Positions 18,227 through 28,503 of a stretch of DNA of 64,000 nucleotides are shown piece after piece. Below the pieces are notes generated by a model. The model worked only from the letters and a program-made list of their open reading frames with translations, searched no databases and had not been told where the DNA came from. Source of the DNA: Limnothrix sp. FACHB-406 (GTDB lineage: Bacteria; Cyanobacteriota; Cyanobacteriia; CACIAM-69d); the NCBI RefSeq assembly GCF_014698235.1, contig NZ_JACJSP010000004.1, positions 248,001-312,000 on the forward strand, read 5' to 3'. Each line of letters starts with the position of its first letter. Within the stretch, counting starts at the first letter, position 1. Both the position numbers and the translations under genes were made by a program.

Positions 18227-18511
18227 TCAGCCCTTAAACCTAGAAATCCTAGAAACACTGCTGCTGGCGGCTTGTTTGCCCCTCCATGCTCGCAATGCTG
18301 TTGAATTGCTCCTTTGGACAGGGGGCTAGCGAAAAAGGTTCAGCGTTGGGGCAAAGTTTTTGGGGTGATTTTGAATAACGGTTTGTTGAATGGCTGGGCG
18401 AAAGGGCTGGGATGCTCTTAGGTTAAGGACTTTGGGGTATTTTGGGGAGGTGTTTTGGGGGAATTTTTGAGGAGTGTTTGAGGAAAATTTGAAACAACTC
18501 TCCTGGGGCGT

Positions 18512-19165
18512 TTATCGATCGATCGGTAGGGCGATCGCTTGGCGCAGCAACATCACTTGCCGACCGTCCACCACCATGGCCGTGAATCCCCGATCGCTCA
18601 AACGGCGCATCAACTCGCCCGCCGCCTTGCTGTCTGTGCTGCTCGATGCCAACAGATACGGGCGATCGGCATAGCTGGCTAACCCCACATCCCGGCTCAG
18701 AAAATCCCGTAACTCGCGAGCCACCGTCGGGTCGTCAAAATAATTCACCAACACCGCATAGCCATTTCCTAATGCCGTGGGCTGAAAGGCCGCCGCCGCC
18801 CGCGCGCTGGGCGATTCGATCGCAAAAGCCTGCAACCCCGTGCGATCGCGCACATAATCGGCCCAAGCCTTGGCAATGTTCAACGAGGGAAACCCTTCCA
18901 AGCGCATCACCGCTTCCCCCACATAGCGACAGGGTTCCGCTGATACATTTTGGGGCAACGCCGTGTAAAGCCGATCTTCCACATCCCGGCTGGCCCGGCG
19001 CACCAACAGCAAAAATTCACCGGACTGGGGCGGTTCGCACTCGGGCAAGTCTTCCCGAGTTTGGGCTTGGGCCGCAGGAATCAGACCACCGGCCGCGATC
19101 GCCGCCAGGCCGGTTCCGATCGCCAGGGATTGCCACAGGGGCCGCCATAACCGCTGTTTCAACAT
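18512..19165 (-). CDS. Secreted protein of unknown function
   Basis: A 217-residue exported protein. The signal peptide has WRPLWQSLAIGTGLAAIAAGG and an AQA-Q cleavage site at about residue 34. The mature part has two repeated alpha/beta units that look similar (LVRRASRDVEDRLYTAL... and VLVNYFDDPTVARELRDFL..., followed by AGELMRRLSDRGFTAMVVDGRQ), reminiscent of SPOR-like folds, but I cannot assign the family. I chose ATG 19165 because it begins the signal peptide; the frame is open 50 codons further upstream. The neighbouring ECF operon runs in the same direction but is separated by 285 bases. Confidence 0.72.
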   Translation of the reverse strand: MLKQRLWRPLWQSLAIGTGLAAIAAGGLIPAAQAQTREDLPECEPPQSGEFLLLVRRASRDVEDRLYTALPQNVSAEPCRYVGEAVMRLEGFPSLNIAKAWADYVRDRTGLQAFAIESPSARAAAAFQPTALGNGYAVLVNYFDDPTVARELRDFLSRDVGLASYADRPYLLASSSTDSKAAGELMRRLSDRGFTAMVVDGRQVMLLRQAIALPIDR

Positions 19166-19461
19166 GGGTTTGAGGGTTAGATTCTGATGGTTGGTTGGGT
19201 TCTGAGGGGTGGATTCTGAGGAATGGAATCTGGGGTGCAGTCTCCCAAGCCTAACCCGAGCGATCGTGAAAAACCGGACTTTCCACCTAAAAACCAATTC
19301 CGTCACACTTGGCAATCACCGATCAACGCCAGTAATCACTGATCAACACCAAAAGGGAGGATCCGACTGCGGATCCTCCCTCTTCCCCAACGCACAGCCC
19401 TGGCCAAGACCAATGGGGGTATTCAGCCTTGCGCTGGTTATCGTAGTCGCTTGTGCAGAAC
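19166..19461. other. Gap between ycf54 and the secreted protein gene
   Basis: 296 bases containing the ycf54 terminator (19355-19380) and short duplications of CACTGATCAACRCCA around 19313-19350. No gene is seen. Confidence 0.5.
19355..19380 (-). terminator. Terminator of ycf54
   Basis: GGGAGGATCCG (19355-19365) pairs perfectly with CGGATCCTCCC (19370-19380) around a four-base loop. On the minus strand the stem is followed by TTTT (plus strand AAAA at 19351-19354), fitting termination of the gene ending at 19462. Confidence 0.82.
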
Positions 19462-19797
19462 CTAGCTGGCCGAAACGGGAGCCAACGACTTTAACGGTTC
19501 CGGAATCGACTTAGAAGGCGCTTCAAACTGGCCCGTCGCCACATATTCCAACCGTAACCGCAACCAGGTGATGAAGGTGGGGTTGGTGGAAATGATCGCC
19601 GCCGACGGTTGGGGGCATTGCTGCTTCATTTCCTTGAACTCAGGAGCTTCCAGGAATGCCGGTTGCTCCACCAGCCAAAAATCAATTTCCTGTTCCCGCT
19701 CGTGATAGTTGCGCGTCCGTTCCTTGAGCACTTCTTCAAGGGGTTCTTCTTCCAGGAGAAAATGACGGCTAGCCAAACAGAAGTGATAGGTGGTCAT
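19462..19797 (-). CDS. ycf54: Ycf54 family protein (Mg-protoporphyrin ester cyclase helper)
   Basis: Ycf54 (DUF2488) binds and supports the oxidative cyclase AcsF/CycI, which closes ring E in chlorophyll synthesis. The 111-residue product starts MTTYHFCLASRHFLLEEEPLEEVLKERT, has the conserved DFWLVEQPAFLEAPE, and matches the family's usual length. The ATG is followed immediately by the conserved N-terminus. It is transcribed after pdxJ in the same direction with a 130-base gap and has its own terminator. Confidence 0.92.
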   Translation of the reverse strand: MTTYHFCLASRHFLLEEEPLEEVLKERTRNYHEREQEIDFWLVEQPAFLEAPEFKEMKQQCPQPSAAIISTNPTFITWLRLRLEYVATGQFEAPSKSIPEPLKSLAPVSAS

Positions 19798-19927
19798 CGG
19801 TTTTGGGGAGAGGTAGCAGGTTTACCAGAGGAATTTTAAGGACTTTGAAAACAGGCGCAATCAACGGAAGTGCTAGCGACTTTGCATTTTAGCGGCCTGG
19901 CGATCGAATCGTTGGGCGATCGCACCC

Positions 19928-20671
19928 CTAGCGACGAAACTTTATATCCAACGCTGCCCGCTGCAAAATTTCCTTCATCTCGCGCACCGCTCGCTCCATG
20001 CCCACCAGCGCCGCCCGACTGACGATCGTGTGGCCAATGTTTAGCTCTTCCATGCCGTCAATGCAGGCCACTTCGTAGGTGTTCCAATAGGTCAAGCCGT
20101 GGCCCGCATTCACCCGCAAGCCCGCCTCCCGGGCCCGCCAAGCGCCTTGGGCCAAAATTCCCAGCTCCTTGCGCCGCTCTTCGGGGCTGTGGGCTTCCGC
20201 ATAGCGACCCGTGTGCAGCTCAATGAATTTCGCGCCCGTTTTGGCAGAGGCTTCAATTTGCTTGCTGTCGGCATCAATGAACAGGCTGACGGGAATCTGG
20301 GCATCTTGCAGGGCTTCCACCACATCTCCGAGCCGATCGACCGCCCCCACCACGTCCAGGCCGCCTTCAGTGGTCACCTCTTCTCGCCGCTCAGGCACGA
20401 GGGTCACGTAATCCGGCTTGATATCCAGGGCGATCGCCACCATTTCATCGGTCGCCGCCATTTCCAAATTCAAATGGGTGCGCACCGTTTGCCGCAACAG
20501 ACGCACATCGCGCTCTTGAATGTGGCGGCGATCTTCGCGCAGGTGTACCGTAATCCCATCCGCACCCCCCAATTCTGCCAAAACAGCCGCGGCCACCGGA
20601 TCCGGCTCCACGGTGCGGCGGGCTTGGCGGATGGTGGCAATGTGGTCAATATTGACTCCGAGGGTCAGCAA
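19928..20671 (-). CDS. pdxJ: Pyridoxine 5'-phosphate synthase
   Basis: PdxJ condenses 1-deoxy-D-xylulose 5-phosphate with 3-amino-2-oxopropyl phosphate to give pyridoxine 5'-phosphate, the last ring-forming step of DXP-dependent vitamin B6 synthesis. The 247-residue product begins [18 protein letters not shown]. It has [13 protein letters not shown] (about residues 40-52), the central [25 protein letters not shown] and the late GHGLTYWN motif. The length equals that of E. coli PdxJ. The gene is intact. Confidence 0.96.
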   Translation of the reverse strand: MLTLGVNIDHIATIRQARRTVEPDPVAAAVLAELGGADGITVHLREDRRHIQERDVRLLRQTVRTHLNLEMAATDEMVAIALDIKPDYVTLVPERREEVTTEGGLDVVGAVDRLGDVVEALQDAQIPVSLFIDADSKQIEASAKTGAKFIELHTGRYAEAHSPEERRKELGILAQGAWRAREAGLRVNAGHGLTYWNTYEVACIDGMEELNIGHTIVSRAALVGMERAVREMKEILQRAALDIKFRR

Positions 20672-21333
20672 GGGGACTGTCTCCGGTATGTGAGTGAATA
20701 AAATGATGAATAACTAGCGGAATGACCAACGAACTGGGTCAGACTAGTGGACGCATCTGGACTGATGATTGTAGCGAATGTTGCCGATCGATTGGGCAGT
20801 TACGACGGATTGCCGGATTGCCGGTTGCTCGGGTTCAATGGTCAAGTCTGTTGCGTTTTAGCCTGCCGAGTCTGGGGCTTTCAAGCTCAGGGTTAATGCA
20901 ACGGCTTCCGAGTCTAGGGCTGCTGAGCTTGAGCCTGTCGAGTTTCAAGAAACCCAACGAACCCATAAAAAAAATCCCCATTCCCATTGGGAACTGAGGA
21001 TTTGGCATTGGGGTGCATCTATTTTCAAAAACTGATTGCTCGATCGCCCAAGGGTCATCCGGATGATTTAGCCACTTTCCTGGCCAATTTGCGGGGCGAT
21101 CGGGTCAAGCCAGCTAGCTCACGGAAGCCTTTGAAGACTTTTTCATCACCACAGGGCGATGGGAGGCGGGGGCAACCTTGGGTTGCCTTTCAACGGCTTC
21201 ATTGCCTTGATATGCTTAGTCCAATGGGCAGAACCATTCAATTTCTTCGTCGATCTATTCAATTTCGTCGATCAACCCCTTCTCGTTCCCTGTCGCACCT
21301 TGCTGCATCGTCCTCAGAGCCGGAGTCAACAGG
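20672..21333. other. Intergenic region between divergent pdxJ and pentapeptide gene
   Basis: About 660 bases. Short plus-strand frames (20722-20997, 20987-21361) have no family features and run over runs of CTG/GAG with repeated TGCCGAGTCTGGGGCT-like pieces at about 20860-20945. ATTCCCATTGGGAA is a small palindrome at about 20980-20993. Both promoters must lie here. No RNA gene is recognised. Confidence 0.4.
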
Positions 21334-22230
21334 ATGGCAAACCCCGAGCACCTCGTGCTGATCGAGCAAGGTGCAGATGTTTGGAACCGCTGGCGACGCG
21401 CCAACCCCAACGTCTATCCCAACCTCCGCGAAGCCGATCTCAGCAAAGTTAACTTGCAGCAATTTGACCTCAGCCATGCGGATTTGTGTATGGCGAATTT
21501 GGAAGGGGCCAATTTGCAGCGGGCCAGCCTTCGCAAAACCAACCTCTACACGGCCAACCTATCGGGGGTGAACCTGCGGGAATCGGTGATGCGTCATGTG
21601 GACTTTCGCGAGGCAACCTTGCGACGGGCGGATCTGTGCATGAGTGTGGTGCGGGAGTCGGACTTTAGCCGAGCTGATTTGCGGGAAGCTAGTCTTTACA
21701 CGGCCAACCTGAAGGGAATTAAGCTGCGGGAGGCGGATCTCAGCCGCTGCGATTTGCGGGAAGCGAACTTGGGCATGGCAGATCTGCGGGAGGCGAACCT
21801 GCGGGAGGCTAATTTGAGCCTGGCGATCGTCTGTTTGGCCAACTTGGTGGGGGCCAACCTATATTGCGCCAATATCCGCATGGCGAATCTCAGCTTGGCT
21901 AACCTCTGCATGGCCAGCTTGATGAGTGCCAATTTGGATGAGGCGACCCTGATTGGGGCGAATCTCATTGGGGCCAACTTGTATATGGCAACGCTGCGAG
22001 ATGCCATTTTACGGGAAGCGGATTTGCGGGAGGTGACCCTCAGCCAGGTGGATGTGTCCGGGGCGAATTTGATGTTGGCTAACCTGAGCATGGCCAATTT
22101 GCGAGAAGCGAAATTCCATGGGGCGAATTTGGAAGGAGCCAATTTACACCGGGCGAATCTTTACTCAGCTTCCTTTGAGGGCGCTCTGATGGCGGCGGCG
22201 ATTATGCCCGATGGCCACAAGCACGAGTGA
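21334..22230 (+). CDS. Pentapeptide-repeat protein
   Basis: A 298-residue protein made almost entirely of A(D/N)LXX repeats from about residue 30 to 285 (for example ADLCMANLEGANLQRASL), which fold as a right-handed quadrilateral beta-helix. No signal peptide, membrane helix or partner domain is present. About 50 repeats give roughly 13 coils. Such proteins are very frequent in cyanobacteria and mostly of unknown function. The short N-terminal cap (about residues 1-25) contains VLIEQGADVWNRWR, a lead-in often seen in cyanobacterial members. A 17-bp duplication follows the stop codon. Confidence 0.93.
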   Translation: MANPEHLVLIEQGADVWNRWRRANPNVYPNLREADLSKVNLQQFDLSHADLCMANLEGANLQRASLRKTNLYTANLSGVNLRESVMRHVDFREATLRRADLCMSVVRESDFSRADLREASLYTANLKGIKLREADLSRCDLREANLGMADLREANLREANLSLAIVCLANLVGANLYCANIRMANLSLANLCMASLMSANLDEATLIGANLIGANLYMATLRDAILREADLREVTLSQVDVSGANLMLANLSMANLREAKFHGANLEGANLHRANLYSASFEGALMAAAIMPDGHKHE

Positions 22231-22237
22231 CGGGCCA

Positions 22238-22272
22238 AGAATTCCTGAATTATCAGAATTCCTGAATTAATC
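22238..22272. repeat. 17-bp tandem duplication
   Basis: AGAATTCCTGAATTATC (22238-22254) followed by AGAATTCCTGAATTAATC (22255-22272), eight bases after the pentapeptide gene stop. Each unit contains the palindrome GAATTC. Confidence 0.85.
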
Positions 22273-22343
22273 GTGAATTACGTCTTCCAAATCGCGCTAT
22301 GATTGCTAGTTTGGTTTTGAACAAAGAGCGGTAGGTGAGGCGT

Positions 22344-23702
22344 ATGTCTCTTCCGGTGGTGGCGATCGTGGGACGGCCCAACGTAGGCAAATCGACCCTG
22401 GTGAATCGGTTCGCGGGGGATCAATCAGCGATCGTGTTCGACCAACCGGGGATCACGCGCGATCGCACCTATCGGCCGGCATTCTGGGGCGATCGGGATT
22501 TCCTGGTGGTGGATACGGGCGGGCTGGTGTTTGATGATGACACGGAGTTTTTGCCCCTGATCCGCGAGCAGGCGATGGCGGCCCTGTCGGAGGCGGCGGT
22601 GGCGATTTTTGTGGTGGATGGGAAGCAAGGCCCCACCGATGCCGATCGGGAAATTGCCGATTGGTTGCGTCGCCAACCGAAGCCGGTGTTGCTGGCGGTG
22701 AACAAGTGTGAATCACCGGATCAGGGCTTGGCTCAGGCGAGTCTGTTTTGGGAATTGGGATTGGGTGAACCCTTCGCGGTGTCGGGGATTCACGGCAACG
22801 GCACGGGAGATTTGTTGGATGCGGCGCTTCGCTACCTGCCGCCTGTGGATCAGTTGCCGGAGGAACCGGAGCTGAACATTGCGATCGTGGGGCGGCCGAA
22901 TGTGGGCAAGTCCAGTTTGTTGAATGCCTTTGTGGGCGAAAACCGGGCGATCGTCAGTCCCATTTCGGGAACCACTCGGGACTCGATCGACATGATGGTG
23001 GAGCGTAATGGCAAGCGCTACCGGCTGATCGACACCGCCGGGATTCGCCGCAAGAAAATGATCGACTACGGCCCAGAATTTTTCAGCATCAATCGGGCCT
23101 TCAAGGCCATCCGTCGATCGGATGTGGTGTTGTTGGTGATTGATGTGTTGGATGGCATCACGGAACAAGATCAGCGCCTGGCAGGCCGGATTACCGATGA
23201 TGGGCGAGCCTGTGTTTTGGTGGTGAATAAGTGGGATGCGGTGGATAAGGATTCCACCTCAATCTATGAATATGAGCGGGAATTGCGTAGCCGTCTCTAT
23301 TTCCTAGATTGGGCGGAAATGATTTTCACCAGTGCCGTGACCGGTCAGCGAGTCCCGAAGATTTTGGAATTGGTCGATCGCGCCGCTGAGCAACATCGTC
23401 GCCGGGTTTCCACGGCCACAATCAATGAGGTGTTGGAAGATGCGCTGCGTTGGCACTCGCCGCCAACCACCCGCCAAGGCAAGCAGGGCAAGATCTATTA
23501 CGGAACCCAAGTCAGCAGCCAACCGCCAGCGATCGCCCTGTTTGTGAACGATCCCCACCGGTTCAACGACAACTATCGCCGCTACATTGAGGGCCATTTC
23601 CGTAAAGAATTGGGCTTTGAAGGCACTCCGGTGAAATTCTTCTGGCGCGGCAAAAAGACCCGCGACGCAGAACGCACCACAAACCGTGCAACCAGGGTTT
23701 AG
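22344..23702 (+). CDS. der: Ribosome biogenesis GTPase Der (EngA)
   Basis: Der is an essential double GTPase that assists 50S maturation. The 452-residue product has two G domains, each with P loop GRPNVGKS (about residues 9-16 and 185-192) and its own DTGG or DTAG switch. NKCE and NKWD are the two G4 motifs. A C-terminal KH-like domain follows ([18 protein letters not shown]). I chose ATG 22344 with AGGT upstream, three codons inside the longest open frame. The length is within the family range (435-490). Confidence 0.97.
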   Translation: MSLPVVAIVGRPNVGKSTLVNRFAGDQSAIVFDQPGITRDRTYRPAFWGDRDFLVVDTGGLVFDDDTEFLPLIREQAMAALSEAAVAIFVVDGKQGPTDADREIADWLRRQPKPVLLAVNKCESPDQGLAQASLFWELGLGEPFAVSGIHGNGTGDLLDAALRYLPPVDQLPEEPELNIAIVGRPNVGKSSLLNAFVGENRAIVSPISGTTRDSIDMMVERNGKRYRLIDTAGIRRKKMIDYGPEFFSINRAFKAIRRSDVVLLVIDVLDGITEQDQRLAGRITDDGRACVLVVNKWDAVDKDSTSIYEYERELRSRLYFLDWAEMIFTSAVTGQRVPKILELVDRAAEQHRRRVSTATINEVLEDALRWHSPPTTRQGKQGKIYYGTQVSSQPPAIALFVNDPHRFNDNYRRYIEGHFRKELGFEGTPVKFFWRGKKTRDAERTTNRATRV

Positions 23703-23933
23703 ACGGATCCGGAGGGCGATCGTTGATCGCGGAACTAAAACAGAAGCACTACAACAGTAGTACAGCCATGCAAAACCCCGACTCGGGACAGCGCCCCCAA
23801 AATGCCCCCAAGGCATGAACAGGAGGGCCAGTCGTTCCGGGTCGAGTTTGGTTGGGCCCGTTGACCGGTGGGCCCAAACGTTGGATGGCGAAGGATTGCT
23901 AATGGGGCCCGGTGTGAGGCCATGGGGATCGAA

Positions 23934-26393
23934 ATGAGTAAGCAAATGACGGTGATCGGGTGGATGGTGGTGCTGGCTGCGGGGGGCGTGATGGTCCAGT
24001 CGTCAGCACCCGTGATGGCGCGATCGATGCCCAAAACCGATGCCATGACTGCCATAACTCGCCCCACGGTTGCTCCCGCTGCTCAGTTAACACAACGAAT
24101 GTCTCCGGAGGGCCGCCCGATGGTTTCGCCCCAGCCCGATCGCCCGGTGGGCGGTCTTTATGCCCCCAATCCCGATGGCTCGCTCGATCGGTTTGTGTTG
24201 GATAAAACCGAGGTGACCGCCCAGGTGACCGGCAACCTGTCGCGAGTGACGGTGCAACAGACCTTTACCAATCCGTTCGATCGCCCTTTGGAGGCGGTTT
24301 ATGTCTTTCCACTGCCGGAAAATGCCGCCGTGGACGATATGGAAATTCGGATTGGCGATCGGGTAATTAAGGGAGATTTAAAAACCCGCGAAGAAGCCCG
24401 CCAAATTTATGAGCAAGCCCGCCAAGAGGGGCGCACAGCAGGACTGCTGGAGCAAGAGCGCGATAATATCTTCACCCAATCTTTGGCTAACATTCGTCCC
24501 GGGGAAGCGATCCAAGTCACCATTCAATACACCGAATCCCTGAAGTTTGAAGGGGGGGATTATGAATTTGTGTTCCCAATGGTGGTGGGGCCGCGGTATA
24601 ACCCCGGCAACCTGATCGGCCCCAACGGCAGCACGGATCAAGTGCCCGATGGTTCGCGGATTAATCCGCCAGTGTTGCCCCCCGGCAGTCGATCGGGCCA
24701 TGACATCAGCCTTCGACTGTCGATCGATGCGGGCGTGCCGATCGAAGCGGTGCGATCGCCCTCCCACAAAATCGACTTCACCGGCAAGGGGCGCTTCACC
24801 GCCGTGCAACTGTCCCCAGCGGACTCAATTCCCAACAAAGACTTCATCCTTCGCTATCGGGTGGCGGGGGCCAACACCCAAGCCAGTGTGCTCACCCAAG
24901 GGGACGATCGGGGCGGTTTCTTTGGGCTATATCTGATCCCGGCGATTGGCTATCCCCAGCGGGCGATCGTGCCCAAGGATGTGGTGTTCTTGATGGACAC
25001 CTCCGGTTCCCAACAGGGGCAGCCGTTGGCCAAGTCCAAGGAATTGATGCGCCGTTTCATCAATGGTCTGAACCCTAACGACACCTTCACGATCATTGAC
25101 TTTGCCAATGCGGCCACCCGCTTGTCCGATCGCCCCTTGGCCAACACCGCCGCCAACCGACAGCGGGCCTTGGGCTACATCGAAGCCCTGCAAGCCAACG
25201 GCGGGACTAATCTGCAAGCGGGCATTGATGAAGTATTGCGGTTTCCAGCGGCCGAAGCGGGGCGATTGCGGAGTGTGGTGCTGCTGACCGATGGCTACAT
25301 TGGCAATGATCGGGAGGTGATCGCCAGCGTTCAGCGCAATCTAAAACCCGGGAATCGGCTGTTTAGCTTTGGGGTGGGCAGTTCCGTCAACCGCTTTTTG
25401 CTCGATCGCTTGGCGGAAGTGGGACGCGGAACCCTGCAAGTGGTGCGCCAAGACGAAACCACCGACGCTCCCGTGGAAAAATTCTTTCGTCAAATTGCCA
25501 ACCCGGTGCTCACGGAGGTGCGGGTGCGTTGGGAAGGGCCCGGCCCCGGCCCAGATCTTTATCCGGCCGCCGCGCCGGATCTGTTTGCGGCTCAACCCTT
25601 GGTGATCTTTGGGCGCAAGGCCGATCGCGCCCCCGGAACCCTAATTGTGACAGGCAGAACCGCCGGTAACCAACCCTTTGAGCAACGGTTCAAGGTGGAG
25701 TTTAGTCAGAGCGATCGACCGGCCATTGCTCAACTGTGGGCCCGGTCACGGATCAAAGACCTCATGAATCAGCTCTATGGCAACGAGGTGAAATCCCTGA
25801 TTGATCGGGTGGTTGAAACCTCCTTGGCCTACCGAGTTTTGTCTCAATACACCGCCTTTGTGGCCGTGAGTGAGGAAGTGCGTGTCAACCCGGATGGTTC
25901 AACCCAGCGGGTGACGGTTCCCGTGGAGTTGCCAGAAGGAACCAGCTATGAAGGCTTCTTTGGCGCATCTGATCGCTCCGAGGCGGCCCGATCGGTGGGT
26001 GCTCCCCCGCGCCCCACGGGTGGCCGCAGCGGCTTGCAACCCGCGCCCCTCCCGATCGCCCCGCCGCCGCCCGCTGGGGAAGTGGAGGGCGATCTTACGT
26101 CTCCGTTGCCAACGGGCCCCACGGTGCAGATTGCCAGCGCACCGGGATTGGATCAACGGGCGATCGAGCAGCTCACGCAACACCTCAAACGCAATTTGCC
26201 AGCCAATCTGCGGGGGACGTTCGTGGTTACCCTCACCCTGGAACGCGGTTCCGTGGTGGGTGTGGTTTGGGATGACACGGTTTCCAGTGCCCTGACCCCC
26301 GAGCAAGCGGCCCAATTCCGGCAAGTGCTGCTGCGTTGGGCCAATGCTCCAACCAACTTGCGATCGCTTCAATTGCAAGTGGAATTGCGCTAG
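23934..26393 (+). CDS. Exported VIT and VWA domain protein
   Basis: An 819-residue protein. The N-terminal hydrophobic stretch (VIGWMVVLAAGGVMV) looks like a signal peptide. The VIT domain (about residues 65-190) includes TFTNPFDRPLEAVYVFPLPENAAV and IKGDLKTREEARQIYEQA. The VWA domain (about 335-500) has an intact metal-ion-dependent adhesion site, DTSGS, with the later TDGYIGND. A Pro-rich linker (about 700-740) and a small C-terminal domain (about 750-819) end the protein. This is the inter-alpha-trypsin inhibitor heavy-chain-like architecture of bacteria, probably periplasmic or surface located. I chose ATG 23934 with GGGGA five bases upstream. No sortase motif is seen, and the role is unknown. 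Confidence 0.9.
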   Translation: MSKQMTVIGWMVVLAAGGVMVQSSAPVMARSMPKTDAMTAITRPTVAPAAQLTQRMSPEGRPMVSPQPDRPVGGLYAPNPDGSLDRFVLDKTEVTAQVTGNLSRVTVQQTFTNPFDRPLEAVYVFPLPENAAVDDMEIRIGDRVIKGDLKTREEARQIYEQARQEGRTAGLLEQERDNIFTQSLANIRPGEAIQVTIQYTESLKFEGGDYEFVFPMVVGPRYNPGNLIGPNGSTDQVPDGSRINPPVLPPGSRSGHDISLRLSIDAGVPIEAVRSPSHKIDFTGKGRFTAVQLSPADSIPNKDFILRYRVAGANTQASVLTQGDDRGGFFGLYLIPAIGYPQRAIVPKDVVFLMDTSGSQQGQPLAKSKELMRRFINGLNPNDTFTIIDFANAATRLSDRPLANTAANRQRALGYIEALQANGGTNLQAGIDEVLRFPAAEAGRLRSVVLLTDGYIGNDREVIASVQRNLKPGNRLFSFGVGSSVNRFLLDRLAEVGRGTLQVVRQDETTDAPVEKFFRQIANPVLTEVRVRWEGPGPGPDLYPAAAPDLFAAQPLVIFGRKADRAPGTLIVTGRTAGNQPFEQRFKVEFSQSDRPAIAQLWARSRIKDLMNQLYGNEVKSLIDRVVETSLAYRVLSQYTAFVAVSEEVRVNPDGSTQRVTVPVELPEGTSYEGFFGASDRSEAARSVGAPPRPTGGRSGLQPAPLPIAPPPPAGEVEGDLTSPLPTGPTVQIASAPGLDQRAIEQLTQHLKRNLPANLRGTFVVTLTLERGSVVGVVWDDTVSSALTPEQAAQFRQVLLRWANAPTNLRSLQLQVELR

Positions 26394-26469
26394 GGGGATG
26401 TCGGAATAGCCAAAACTGCACAGCCAAAACTGCACAGCCAAAACCGTAACCTGATGGGCTTCGTCGAGG

Positions 26470-28257
26470 TTAGGGGCTAGCTGGCGCAGGCGAGATCCAC
26501 CGCTGCCAAGCGCTAATTTGGGTTTGGGCGGCCTCGTAGGTGGTGGCTGCCCGGGGAATGCGGCGAGCCAAGGCCACCGCACCGGGTAAGTCGCCGTTGG
26601 CCGCCTGCTGTTGGGCCAAAGCTAAAAGCTGCTGGCTCCAGCGGGCAATGTTACCGTCAGCCTGACTCCGCCAAGGGCTGTTGCGTTTGACCCGATCGGC
26701 CAGCAGGATGGCGCTCACGAGGCCGTCCGGACTGTTGGCGGTGGCGAGCTGTTGGGCCTCCGTGAGTTGTTGTTGATCTTGGCGCTGGGTTTGCCAACGG
26801 GCGATCGCCTGTTGGGCCTGGCGATAGAGCGATCGGCCACTGGCAATTTGGTTCGCCATGTCGATCGCCCCCGCGAGGTCGCCCCCCCGAGCCAGCTCCT
26901 CCGCCTGTTGCAAAATCGGCTCGTCCTGTCGCTGTTCCAACTCCGCTCGCCAAGCGGCCACCCGGCGACGGGCATCGGCGGCCAAAGGGCTTTCCGGTTC
27001 AATGCGCTGGGCCTGGGCGATCGCCTCGGCCCAACGCCCCTGACCGGCCAGGGTTTCCGCTTGATCCAACAGGGGGCGATCGCGCAGTTCTTGAATTTGA
27101 CGGCTCCAGTTGGTAATTTCCCGCCGCGCCAGGGCCGCCAAACCGCTGGTGTCCGGAATTTCCTGGGCCTGGGAAATGGCGTTGGTTAGGTCTACTAACG
27201 TGCCCGATTGGGCTAACTCTTTTGCTCGCTCCAACCGCGCTGCATCTTCGCTGTCCCGTCGCCATTGGGCAATTTTGGCTTGGGCTCGTTCATAGAGGGG
27301 TCGCCCTTCCGGAATTTTGCTGGCCTCCTCGATCGCCACTTCCAAATCCTTAGGCGTGCCCCCTTTGGCCGCCGTTTCCGCCGTTGCCAGGTTGCGTAAA
27401 TCTTCTGCTTGGGCCCGCAACGATTCCCGATCGGGCAGCAAATCCGCCCACCGCAACGCCGCCTCTCCATTACCGCGATCGATACTTTTCTGGGCCAGGG
27501 TCAGCACCTGTTCCGTTAAATCCGCGATCGTCTGTTGCGCAAGGGGATACAGTCGCCGCCGCGCTTCAATGCCCCGCAGCAGTTCAAAGGCCTGCTCAAA
27601 GCGATCGGGATTGCCGCCTTTTGCCAGCGCCAGGGCCCGGCGAATCCGTCCATCATCCTGGCGCGTTTCCGCAATCAGCACCCGCAGCTCATCGTGTTTG
27701 ACCGTTGCCCAATAGCGCAGGGGGCCACGCACCAGCCGGTTAGCATTCCCGATCGCCGCATCCCACTTGCGTTGGTCGATCGCCCCAATCACCGCGTTAT
27801 AAATGCCTTCTGCCTCCCGCCAGTCCCGCTCCCAGTCGGCCATCTGTGCTTTCACTTGGCCGTGATTGGGAACCGTTGTTGGGATCTGACGAGCAATTTT
27901 CAGCGCCTCTTCCAAGTTGCCCGCTTGCACGGCCCCATCCGCCAACCGCAAAATTTCCTCCACCCAAGCGACTAAGTAGCGATTCGCTTGGGGGCGCAAT
28001 TCGTGATCTGCCGGGAGCACCTCCACCAGGGCGATCGCCTCCAGCAAATCCCGCACCGTCCGCTTGTTGGCCGCCACTTCCGCGCAGTAAAGGCGCATGG
28101 AAGCCGAAGCCAGCGGCCAAAAGATGGCGGGGCAGTTGGGCAAGGCCGGAACCCGCAACAACAGGGCGATCGCCAGGGCCGTCACAACCAGCAACGCGCC
28201 ACCAATGGCAGCCGACAGCACCAACCAAGAACGATGAGCAGGTTTGGGCGAAATCAC
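26470..28257 (-). CDS. Single-pass membrane protein with helical repeats
   Basis: A protein of about 595 residues. After a short cytoplasmic N-terminus comes one membrane helix (SWLVLSAAIGGALLVVTALAIALLL, about residues 9-33, shown in parts), then a long extracytoplasmic region with about nine repeats. Each repeat has the form A..LA..G.L..AI..A..I....P...A...I..W, and the recurrent W and the A-rich helices suggest a TPR/Sel1-like solenoid. Similar proteins are often labelled 'chromosome segregation ATPase' in cyanobacteria, but no ATPase motif exists here. The frame is open to a TTG at 28350. I favour GTG 28257, which places the helix near the start, but this is uncertain. Confidence 0.65.
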   Translation of the reverse strand: MISPKPAHRSWLVLSAAIGGALLVVTALAIALLLRVPALPNCPAIFWPLASASMRLYCAEVAANKRTVRDLLEAIALVEVLPADHELRPQANRYLVAWVEEILRLADGAVQAGNLEEALKIARQIPTTVPNHGQVKAQMADWERDWREAEGIYNAVIGAIDQRKWDAAIGNANRLVRGPLRYWATVKHDELRVLIAETRQDDGRIRRALALAKGGNPDRFEQAFELLRGIEARRRLYPLAQQTIADLTEQVLTLAQKSIDRGNGEAALRWADLLPDRESLRAQAEDLRNLATAETAAKGGTPKDLEVAIEEASKIPEGRPLYERAQAKIAQWRRDSEDAARLERAKELAQSGTLVDLTNAISQAQEIPDTSGLAALARREITNWSRQIQELRDRPLLDQAETLAGQGRWAEAIAQAQRIEPESPLAADARRRVAAWRAELEQRQDEPILQQAEELARGGDLAGAIDMANQIASGRSLYRQAQQAIARWQTQRQDQQQLTEAQQLATANSPDGLVSAILLADRVKRNSPWRSQADGNIARWSQQLLALAQQQAANGDLPGAVALARRIPRAATTYEAAQTQISAWQRWISPAPASP

Positions 28258-28503
28258 AGTGACGCACTCAGCAAGGTTTGGATCGAACGAGTCGATCGCG
28301 TCCCGAATTTTAACCTTAGTGGAGAGACGACGGGGATCGCAATCATGCAATCAACTTCGTTATCACCATTGGGAATCAGAGATTGAGAGTTTGGATCAAG
28401 CTAGCTTGATCAGTCAGCTATATGCATGATTAAGACCCTAAACCTAGAAAGTTGAAACTCAGCATCCAAAGTGTGGTGGTTTATTTTAAAGGATTCAAAT
28501 GAA

